Origin: Drosophila miranda
Lineage: Eukaryota; Arthropoda; Insecta; Diptera; Drosophilidae
Direction of reading: 5' to 3'
Length of the DNA stretch: 64,000 nucleotides
Assembly: GCF_003369915.1 (NCBI RefSeq)
Contig: NW_022881614.1
Span: 29,457,326 to 29,521,325 of the forward strand
Shown: one piece after another, positions 55,339 to 64,000 of the stretch
How positions within the stretch are numbered: position 1 is the first letter of the stretch
Layout of the letters: every line of letters begins with the position of its first letter
The notes under the pieces: generated by a model
What the model saw: only the letters and a program-made list of their open reading frames with translations
The model's database searches: none
What the model was told of the DNA's origin: nothing
Translations under genes and position numbers: made by a program

Positions 55339-58101
55339 TTTTTTTTATATTCATATACTTATTTATTTGCTCTATAATATATACTGTACAATTTATATTT
55401 AACTTAATTTAACGGACAAGAGTATGTTGGGACTAGGGGCCCCGCGGACTGCGGTACTGCCGCAAAGCATTGCTTCGTAGTGGCGTGGACACCTACTCCG
55501 TCTGCTCCTTCCGCCTTCTCTCCAAGGACCTAAGCGTTCGCATCACGCTAGAGGCGAACTCCGCGGCCGCTTCCCACACCTTCGGGTCTGCCAGCATCAG
55601 CGGCACCAGAGTCTCGGTGCTGACCCTAGACCCTGCTGCTGTCTCCAATGTCTGACGCTCGAGGTCAAACCTGTGGCAGTCGAAAAGGACGTGGCGAGCG
55701 TCCTCCTCTATGCCTGTGCCACACTCGGGGCACCAGTCCTCTGTCTCGTGGCCGAAGCGCTTGAGGTAGCCGCGGAAGCAGCCATGTCCGCTCAGTGCCT
55801 GGGTAAGGTAGAAATCCACCTGGCCGTGCTTCCTTTCAACCCAGCATGCTATGCTTGGGATGAGGGTGTGGGTCCATCGGCCTTTGGGTGAGTGGTCCCA
55901 TCGAGTCTGCCATCTGTCTATGCTGGTCCTTCTGGCGGCGCCCTTAATTTCTGCTTTGGAGCGTACCTCGGCTGCACTGTCCGTCATGGCATCATGGATC
56001 TCCTTCCTCTCCCTTATCAGCTCCCTGAGCGGAACTTGCCCGGCAATGACTAACGCGGCTTCGTCTGAGATGGTCCGGAACGAGCACGCGATCCTAATGG
56101 CGCACAGTCTGTACGTTGCCTCAACTCCTCGCCTTCGCGGCTTCTGCCCACACCGGTGCGGCGTAGAGCATCTGCGACGTCACGACGCTCGTCAGCAGTT
56201 TCCTCGTTGCCTGCTTTGGCCCTCTGGTGTTTAGCAGCATCCTGGATAGCGCTCCCGTGGTCCCACCGGCCTTCGTGTGGACGTATTCCAGATGCTCTTT
56301 GAAGGACAGGCGCGTGTCGATGAGGACTCCAAGGTACGTGATGGACCTCTGCGATTCGATCGCGGTCCCACCGACCTGCACTCTGGCGGTCTCAACCACT
56401 TTACGGCTGGATATCAGGACCGCCTCCGTTTTTTGGGCCGCCAGCTCCAGCCCCGCGGCGGCTAGCCACGCCTCGACGGCTTGTATGGCGACGTTGGCAA
56501 GCTCCTCCTCTGCGGCAAGTTCCTTCGCTACCGCCACTATTGCGACGTCGTCAGCGAAACCCACCAGGTTAGTGTTGGCTGGCATCGGGAGCCGTAGGAC
56601 CCCGTCGTACATGGCGTTCCAGAGCAGAGGTCCCAAAACGGAGCCCTGCGGGACTCCGGCTGAGACTTCGTATGCCCTAGAGCCCTGACATGTGTCCATT
56701 GTCAGCACCCTATTGCTGAAATAGCTGCGCGCTATATTCAGTAGGTAGCCCGGGATGTTGAAGGACCTCAGTGCCTCCAGCGTCCGGGTCCAGTCGGCCG
56801 AGTTGAAGGCGTTCCTAATGTCCAGTGTCACCACCAGACAATAGGACTTGGTTCCGCCTCTCCACCTAGTCCCAGCAATGGCTTCCTCCGCCGTTTGTAC
56901 GACCCTCAAGATGGCGTCCAGCGTCGACCTCCCTTTCCTGAACCCGTATTGGTTCTGGGAGAGACCGCCTGCTACTTCGATGGCTGCGCTCAGCCTCGCA
57001 CCGATCACCCTTTCGAAGACTTTTCCCATGGAGTCCAGAAGGCAGATGGGCCTGTAGGAAGAGGCCACCCCTGGCGGCTTGCCCGGCTTGGTTAACAGTA
57101 GCAGCCGTTGCCTTTTCCACCTCTCGGGGAACGTCCCCTCCTGGAGGCATTTGTTGAAAAGGCCCGCAACTTCCCTCGGGAGTAGAAGAAGTGCCAGCTT
57201 CAACGCGCTGTTGGGGATCGCATCCGGACCCGGAGCCTTCCTAGGTATCAGGTTTCTGCCTGCCTGAAACACCTCGGCTTCCGTAACCTCGCAGATGTCG
57301 CTCGGGCTATGCTCGAACCGCAGGGAGCTAGGGATCTGCCGTCCTCGAGGAAACAGTGCCCTGACTATACCGTCCAGTGCCTCTGGATCTGTTGGAGCTT
57401 TACTGCCCGCGTTCAGCCTCTTCACCACCATCCTTTACGCGCCTCCCCAGGGGTCCTCTTCGGCGGCATCACACAGCTTAAGAAAGCATTCCCTCTTGCT
57501 GTTCCTTATGGCGGTCTTCAGATCCTTCCTCGCCGCTTTGTAGGTCTCGCTGCATCGGGCCAAGCGCGGTGTGCCTCTGGCTCGCTGGAGCAGCCTTCTG
57601 GCCCGGTGGCAGGTTCTACGGAGAACCGCAATCGCTTCGCTCCACCAGAAAACTGGATCCTTGTGCTTCCGGAACGTCCCTCTCGGTAGCATGCTCTGGT
57701 CGCAGGCGCCTTCAAGTGCGTCCGCCAATTTGGTCGCCATATCGTTGGCTCCGTCTGCATCGTTTGCAGAGTAGCTCTCAAGGCGCTTGCGAAGGCTTGG
57801 GCCCTCAGCGTGTCCTGGCGGTACGCCTTCCCATGCCGGAACGGGGTACCTCTCGATCGGGCAAGGGTGCCCAGGGTGCATAGTATGGCCTCGTGGTCGC
57901 TGGCAGTATATACGCCGCTGATCCTCCATCGGGCGTTCCGGGCCAGCGTGCTGCTGGCATAGGTGAGATCGATGATCGACCCTACACCTGCCCTGCTGAA
58001 AGTTTGCTGGGACCCTTCGTTCAGAAGGACGACGTCCAGAGAGGCAAAAGCCTCCAACACCGTGCGGCCTCTGGCGTTTGTACGGGAGGACCCCCATTCC
58101 C

Positions 58102-58103
<2 letters not shown>
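55322..58103 (-). mobile_element. LINE copy E3 (R1/LOA group), 5'-truncated
   Basis: A 26-base poly(A) tail (55322-55347) abuts (TG)n (55308-55321). The 5' truncation at 58103 abuts another (TG)n (58104-58134). Thus (CA)n lies on both sides of the insertion. It contains most of ORF2, with an intact RT catalytic box. Confidence 0.85.
55493..58100 (-). pseudogene. E3 ORF2: endonuclease-reverse transcriptase, lightly damaged
   Basis: The endonuclease 3' half is in 58060-57750 (SLDVVLLNEG, GSIIDLTYASS, ASDHEAIL), then a frameshift to the frame ending EEDPWGGA at 57435, where a Tyr codon has become TAA. RT runs 57431-56121: [64 protein letters not shown] and an intact LVGFADDVAIV. A frameshift near 56125 moves the C-terminus into other frames, ending in 55987-55493 with zinc motif CPECGTGIEEDARHVLFDC. 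The only LINE here that keeps its catalytic box in place. Confidence 0.85.

Positions 58104-58134
<31 letters not shown>
58104..58134. repeat. (TG)n microsatellite at the E3 5' junction
   Basis: Fifteen TG units directly against the truncated LINE; likely target of the insertion. Confidence 0.9.
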
Positions 58135-58135
<1 letters not shown>

Positions 58136-59466
58136 TGCAATTGCTGTCGAAACATCAAAGAAAGGCGAGTCTTCCAGTTGACTTCATCAGTAGATTGTGT
58201 GAAGTGTGCCAGAAATGTGCTGCCAAAGCCCAAACCGAACTTTTGCCTTTCGAGCGAGTAGTTGGGAATCGCAGTTCCGTCTTTAGCTGGCGCTTTAAAC
58301 TCGTGCGGAATGTATGTCTTAAAAGCCCTGGGCACGTGCTGCCACCCTGGGCGCGGACTTCGCTCGGGCGATTGTTGGCTGATACCATCCAGAGTGCAAA
58401 GTAAGATAATATTGGCCCGGCTTTTAAAACACATTTTACTTGCACTTCAGTCTAACTGACGCGTGGCCCTTTGTAATACTCGAGGGCAGCGAAATTTGAG
58501 ATCGAAAGATGGCGGACAAGCTGGCAGGCAGTACAGCCAATGGAGCAAGCCATTCAATTAGTCTAACACCCCACGGCATTATCATCGAATCGAACAGGGC
58601 TGGCTGCAGGAACAAACGCGTTTCATCTTACTTCCAAGTACGAGTATATTCATGCCCAGGGTAAAAGCAGAGTGTAAGGCACTTGATGAACAGAATAAAA
58701 GTAACCAGAAAAGAGGAGCCGGGCGTGAAATGGTCTGAGCATTGAAGAGGTTCTGAGGCCGTCACGGCAAAGGCGTACAAAACATGTAATGTGAAGCTGA
58801 AAATCAACAGCTAAATAATTCTTGATACCACATTGATACGCGTTTTTCTAGCTCTTGGTATTTTTGTCGTCTAACTCCAGTGAAATTTTAAAGAGTTTCG
58901 GTTGTAATTGATAAAAGTTTTAGGAATTTCCGTAATCCTTTGCTTCACAAAAATGACATTGAATGAAAGATGTCTACTTTTTGAAGATTGCAGACACATT
59001 ACTCTTCTTGCAGCGCTTTTATTGCCCAAGCATATTTTCGCAATTGAGGATCCACAACTCACCTGAGAAAATTACTTTCCACACACTTTGCTCCTCTGAA
59101 TTGTGGCACAAACTCAGGCACATATTACGAGGGGCACACCAGAGGATAAATATAAAATGCAGCCAGGCATAGGGAGCCACCACAGACCATTGACATCCAG
59201 AATGGCGCTGGTGTTCCCCCCGATTTATCTTTCTGTTCAAAACGGCAAACTAGACCAGGCTCGTAATATGGCCTCCGGCTTTGCTCTCATGTGTTGCAGG
59301 ACCTGGCTATTGTCTGACTACGGCTTTACAACTCATAAACAGCGGAAGGACTCGCCCTGCTTCCCACTTGCCAATGGGTGGGGGTGTCCTTGTCCCGCCT
59401 CCTCCTGGTAATAACATTTTAAGCTCCGGGCTATGCCCGAAAATTGTCCACATCTCGATGTTTAAT
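58135..59466. other. Host non-coding DNA
   Basis: 1.3 kb; no gene, tRNA or repeat recognised. Confidence 0.45.
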
Positions 59467-60160
59467 TATACCCGTTACTCAAAATTAGTATTGGGGTATA
59501 TTAGATTTGTGGTAAAAGTGGATGTGTGTAACGTCCAGAAGGAATCGTTTTAAAGTATATATATTCTTGATCAGCATCAATAGCCGAGTCGATTGAGCCA
59601 TGTCTGTCTGTCCGTCTGTCCGTCCGTCCGTCTGTCCGTCCCCTTCAGCGCCTAGTGCTCAAAGACTATAAGAGCGAGAGCAACGATGTTTTGGATCCAG
59701 ACTTCTGTGATATGTCACTGCTACAAGAATATTTCAAAACTTTGCCCCGCCCACCTCCGCCCCCACAAAGGGCGAAAATCTGTGACATCCACAATTTCGA
59801 CGATACGAGAAAACTAAAAACGCAGAATCGTAGAAGATGACTATATCTATATAATTATTATAGCCAGAATCAAAAAAACAATTTCATACTTTCTCGCTCT
59901 GTCTCTCTCTAACACACAGGTTTCATGGTCGGTTTTGCCAATTGCAAAATATGAGTTCAAGGATCTCAGAACCTATAAGAGCCAGAGCAACCAAATTTGG
60001 TATCCACACTCCTGTGATATCGGACCTTGACCATTTTGTGTCAAAATTTCGCCACACCCCCTTCCGCCCCCGCAAAGGACGAAAATCTGAGGCATCCACA
60101 AATCTCAGAGACTATTAAGGCTAGAGTAACCAAATTTGGACCACACACTCCTTTAAGATG
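59467..60160 (+). mobile_element. DINE-1, left part, interrupted by a solo LTR
   Basis: The 5' terminus is TATACCCGTTACTCAAAATT (slightly diverged). It runs to CTTTAAGATG, where the LTR begins, and resumes at 61053 with TCACTATAAAACG. Confidence 0.9.
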
Positions 60161-61048
60161 TGTGAGGAACCGTGGTTCCCACAGGCCGAATTCGACCAAA
60201 GCATAGCCGGATAAAGGCGGTGGGACGGCCGGATAAAGGCTGATGGCTGGCTGGATAAGGCGAAGGTCAGCCCAGATACCCACGGATATCCGGGTGCGGC
60301 GAAGAGGCCAAGGGCCCCGAGAGGAGAAGTGTCCCGCTCTCGGAGCAAGAGAAACGCGAGAGGCAGAGGAGACGGCGGGATCGGGCCGGCAGCGATCCGA
60401 CGCATGACCAAATATGGGCATGGGATCACGCCACCGGCCAGGCCCCGTTACGAAGGCCGTGGAAACCAGGAGACGGCGATGGAAAACTACCAACGCCGAG
60501 CCGGGGCCCGTCAAGGGGCTATAAAAGGAGGCTGCGGCAACGAAGCGGGTCTCTTTTTCCGTGGAGAAGTGATCGCGCGCGCACGTTGAAATCCCGCCGA
60601 AACGTAAAAGTAATACCCGGTACGGTTCGAAGAAGTGCAGTGAAGTTAATAGCAACAGGAAGACAGGCCCCGCCTGCCCCCAGAGTGAGTCTAAGTTAAG
60701 AGGTGATCCACAGTTGCCGGCGGAAGCTAAGAGGGGAGTGCGAGACGTAGAGTGCGGATTTGCGTGGCGGGCCAAAGCAATAGCGGAGGTCAAGCTGCCC
60801 CAATCAATAGCCTCAACGCTGCCACACCCGACGAGAGCCCACGCGTGGTGGAGATCCATAGATAAGCTGAATTGTAGCATCTAGCCCTAAGTCCTAATAT
60901 AAGTACGAATAAAGAGAGATTCGATTAAAGAAAAGGAAGGTCTTATCATTTGTCGTTGGGGGCAACAATAAAAATACGTTGCGACGAATCGGCCGACCGC
61001 TGAACGAGCCCAGCAAACTCAAGCGAACCAAGAAGCAGGTCCGTTACA
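60161..61048 (+). mobile_element. Solo LTR, 888 bp, of an unidentified LTR retrotransposon
   Basis: It starts TGTGAGGAACC and ends GTCCGTTACA (TGT...ACA). The 4-bp duplication GATG flanks it (60157-60160 and 61049-61052). Removing the insert plus one GATG restores the DINE-1 interior. It contains TATAAAAG (60520-60527) and AATAAA (60908-60913), placed as in an LTR promoter and R region. A 4-bp duplication suggests a gypsy/Ty3-type element; no internal part is present. Strand follows the TATA/AATAAA order. Confidence 0.85.
60520..60527 (+). promoter_or_regulatory. TATA box in the solo LTR
   Basis: TATAAAAG in GC-rich surroundings, ~390 bp before the AATAAA signal. Confidence 0.6.
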
Positions 61049-61052
61049 GATG

Positions 61053-61427
61053 TCACTATAAAACGTATATCTCAAAATTTCGCCCCACCCCCTTCCGCCC
61101 CCACAAAGGACGAAAATCTGTTGCATCCACAATATTGCAGATTCGAGAAAACGAAAAACGCAGAATCATAGATAATGACCATATCTATCAGATTGCTGAA
61201 TCTGGATCAGATCAGATCATTTTTATAGCCAAAAGGAACAAATCAATTTGCACTGGCTACGCAGCGCCCGACGTCACGCTCAGACTGATTTTCTGTCTCT
61301 CTCGCACGCACTCTTTGTCGTGTCGTTTAATATTAGCGGCGTCTGCCGGAGGGGACCCATACTAACTTAGTATCGGGTATAACTGTAGAGTTGCGGTGTC
61401 CACAGCAACTCACAACGTTCCCCCTCG
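61053..61427 (+). mobile_element. DINE-1, right part of the copy begun at 59467
   Basis: Runs to AGTATCGGGTATA, the terminal hairpin and CCCCCTCG. The next copy starts at 61429. Confidence 0.9.
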
Positions 61428-61428
61428 T

Positions 61429-62525
61429 TATACCCGATACTCAAAATGAGTATTGGGGTATATTAGATTTGTGGTAAAAGTGGATGTGTGTAACGTCCAG
61501 AAGGAATCGTTTCCGACCCCATAAAGTATATATATTCTTGATCAGCATCAAAAGCCGAGTCGATTGAGCCCTGTCTGTCTGTCCGTCTGTCCGTCTGTCC
61601 GTCCCCTTCAGCGCCTAGTGCTCAAAGACTATAAGAGCTAGAGCAACGTTGTTTTGGATCCAGACTTCTGTGATATGTCACTGCTACAAAAATATTTCAA
61701 AACTTCGCCCCGCCCACTTCCGCCCCCACAAAAGACGAAAATCTGTGGCATCCACATTTTTAAAGATACGACAAAACCAAAAACGCAGAATCGTAGAGGA
61801 TGACTATATGTTCTAGATTGTAAAATCTCAACCAGATCGTATAATTATTACAGCCAGAATCATGAAAACAATTTCATTCTTTCTCGCTCTGTCTCTCTCT
61901 AACACACAGGTTTCATGGTCGGCTTTGCCAATAGCAAAATATGAGTTCAAGGATCTCAGAACCTATAAGAGCCAGAGCAACCAAATTTGGTATTCACACT
62001 CCTGTGATATCGGACCTTGACCGTTTCGTGTCCAAATTTCGCCACACCCCCTTTCGCCCCCGCAAAGGACGAAAATCTGGGGCATCCACAAATCTCAGAG
62101 ACTATTTAGGCTAGAGTAACCAAATTTGGTATCCGCACTTCTGTTAGATCTCACTATAAAACGTTTATATCAGAATTTCGCCCCACCCCCTTCCGCCCCC
62201 ACAAAGGACGAAAATCTGTTGCATCCACAATATTGCAGATTCGAGAAAACTAAAAACGCAGAATCATAGATAATGACCATATCTATCAGACTGCTGAATC
62301 TGGATCAGATCGGATTATTTTTATACCCAAAAGGAACAAATCAATTTGCACTGGCTACGCAGCGCCCGACGTCACGCTCAGACTGATTTTCTGTCTCTCT
62401 CGCACGCGCTTTTTGTCGTGTCGTTTAATATTAGCGGCGTCTGCCGGAGGGGAGCCATACTGACTTAGTATCGGGTATAACTGTAGAGTTGCGGTGTCCG
62501 CAGCAACTCACAACGTTCCCCCTCG
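61429..62525 (+). mobile_element. DINE-1, full length, second of a head-to-tail pair
   Basis: 1097 bp with canonical ends, one base after the previous copy. Confidence 0.9.
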
Positions 62526-64000
62526 TTTTTTTTTTGTGTCTGCTCCCACCTCTACAATTGCCCTGGGCTTCTTTATGTTTTCGTTTCCTTCTTGATAACA
62601 AGCATTTTTACATGTGCTAAAAAAACCAGAGCTGGGGGCACAGCTTGTAGTCGCAGGAGATGAAGATGGAGGTTGCTGGGGCATGGGCCCGACCCGGGGC
62701 TCATCCCCCTTCGGGCTCTTCCAATTTTGGGCCTGGCTGCATGTGCGTTTATGACTTCATAATGGGAGCCAGGGCATTGAGGGGAAGCTGACTTTGGGGT
62801 GGCATCAGCCGCATTACCAGACCTCCCCGGGCCATCCAGCAGATGCAGTGCATTGCGGGGGTGGCTGTTACTCCTGGTCCTGGTCCTGGTCTTGCTCCTG
62901 GTTCAGGTCTAGCTTCTGTTGCTGTTGCCCTTGCTGTTATGGATTTGCGTAGGCGTTGCGTTAACATGCGACTAAGTCCTTTTATATCCCGGAGCATTCG
63001 CTTTGGCTTTGGCTTTAGCTTTAGTTTCAGCCTCAGCATCCGCTCCTGGCTCGGCTTTGGCTCCGGCTACATATCTCTGGCCTCAGACTATCATCAATTG
63101 CTGTCCCCATGGTGTAGTTAGGGCGCAGCCCAACCCTGGCCGGGCTTATATAGGCCAGCAGCAGAATTTAATGCCGAGCTATTGTGGGAGCTATTGTGGC
63201 CACCACTCTCGATCCGGCACCGGCACCGGCTCCAGCTCCAGCTCCATCCTCAGCATCGAATCTTTTCATGCAAGTTTTATGCTCATGTGTACTATGTGGC
63301 CCTGTTTTATAAACAATTTTAAATTGCTGGATCCGAAATGAGGCAGCGGTGGAGGCTGGGTCCGTGGTCCGCATAACTTTACGTAATCCCAGGCGAAAAC
63401 GAAACGAAACTGTAACTTTGTGGCGCCATAACGCGCCACATTAACTTGCAGCGCTGATATTGTGCATAAATCTCTTGACAGAAAAAATCTCAAAAATAAT
63501 ATAAATAGCCGAAAAGGAAAACACCAGCTGTAAACAAAGAAGCAAATAAACAGTCGTCGTTGTCGTCGCGGTAGTCGTGTATACGGCAATGTGCCATGTG
63601 GCAATGTGGCACACATGCTGCAAACGCTCACACTCTCAGAACACACCTATCCACCTATTTACACCCAGGGCCAAATCCCTGTTCCACCTTTGAAAGCACT
63701 CTGTAGACCGCATGATTTCATCTTTCGCTTTCGTGCAGACAACTTACGCGAGGAATCCACAGACCCCCGGCCATGGCCCAATACACTGCACGAACATTGC
63801 GGCATACTAAATGGGGATACAAGGTGGATAAAAGGTCCCGAACTGAGTTAGTTACGATAGTTAACATTTTATGGGATCTTCCAAACATTTCAAAATCCAT
63901 TCATTCTTTTCGATATCCTTTTTAAGGATAGTATATAGATTGTAGAGCATCCAGTCTTCAAGAATGTTTCATTTGGCCATGCCATATCCATTTTTACATT
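62526..64000. other. Host non-coding DNA with hexamer-repeat patches
   Basis: Low-complexity patches: GGTCCT repeats (about 62873-62900), GGCTTT/AGCTTT repeats (about 63003-63070) and CCGGCA/CAGCTC repeats (about 63213-63245). These create long but compositionally biased frames on both strands; none looks like a gene. Confidence 0.5.

Noticed and set aside
54725..55354. Frame starting MNIKKKKKKKKHTHTQTQ fused to a LINE C-terminus
   Set aside because: The start is the poly(A) and (CA)n of a neighbouring LINE read as codons; only the part below 55295 is genuine ORF2.
62749..63245. Lys/Arg/Pro- and Gly/Ala-rich frames near the right end
   Set aside because: They coincide with hexamer repeats and show no protein-like composition outside them.

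Overview
The window is insect nuclear DNA, and everything points to a Drosophila of the obscura lineage. It has spliced genes with GT-AG introns, a chemoreceptor that I recognise as the geosmin receptor Or56a, a small cluster of Obp56-type odorant-binding protein genes, eukaryotic tRNA genes with Pol III T-runs, and about ten copies of a ~1.1 kb DINE-1/INE-1-type non-autonomous Helitron (Helentron-like). These copies start TATACCCGATACTCAAAATG, carry a (GTCC)n/(GTCT)n tract and end with a small hairpin. In D. melanogaster, Or56a and the Obp56 genes lie together in cytological region 56E (Muller element C). Their co-occurrence here, broken up by tens of kilobases of nested transposons and with Or56a and one Obp disabled, suggests Muller C sequence under relaxed selection. 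One candidate is the neo-Y (or neo-X) of D. miranda, where ~1.1 kb ISY/ISX Helitrons are abundant. That assignment is inference.

Layout. 1-6.8 kb: host non-coding DNA; a Tc1/mariner element (1811-4083) with a DINE-1 nested inside one end; a 144-bp hAT MITE; the five-exon Or56a pseudogene. 6.8-12.3 kb: a DINE-1 split by an internally deleted R1-clade LINE. 12.3-16 kb: host DNA, a 696-bp TIR element with a perfect 8-bp target duplication, two tRNA-Glu genes, and a possible small two-exon gene. 16.0-29.8 kb: one 13.8-kb errantivirus (gypsy-group LTR element with env). Its pol segment is present as four tandem units joined by reverse-oriented DINE-1 pieces. 30-34 kb: a third tRNA-Glu and an internally deleted BEL/Pao element. 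34-39 kb: DINE-1 copies and two initiator tRNA-Met genes. 39-43 kb: tRNA-Ile, the second copy of the 696-bp element, and the Obp cluster. 44-58 kb: a chain of five minus-strand LINE copies of the R1/LOA group, joined through poly(A) and (CA)n tracts. 58-64 kb: host DNA and two head-to-tail DINE-1 copies, one holding an 888-bp solo LTR.

Few genes look functional: one Obp (42443-42900), several tRNAs, possibly the two-exon gene at 14960-15450, the errantiviral env frame, and the BEL gag-protease frame. Almost every transposon pol gene is broken. In three of the LINE copies the damage falls on or removes the reverse-transcriptase catalytic box, and in one of these the box has been inverted in place. 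All protein assignments rest on reading the translated sequence; no database search was possible.
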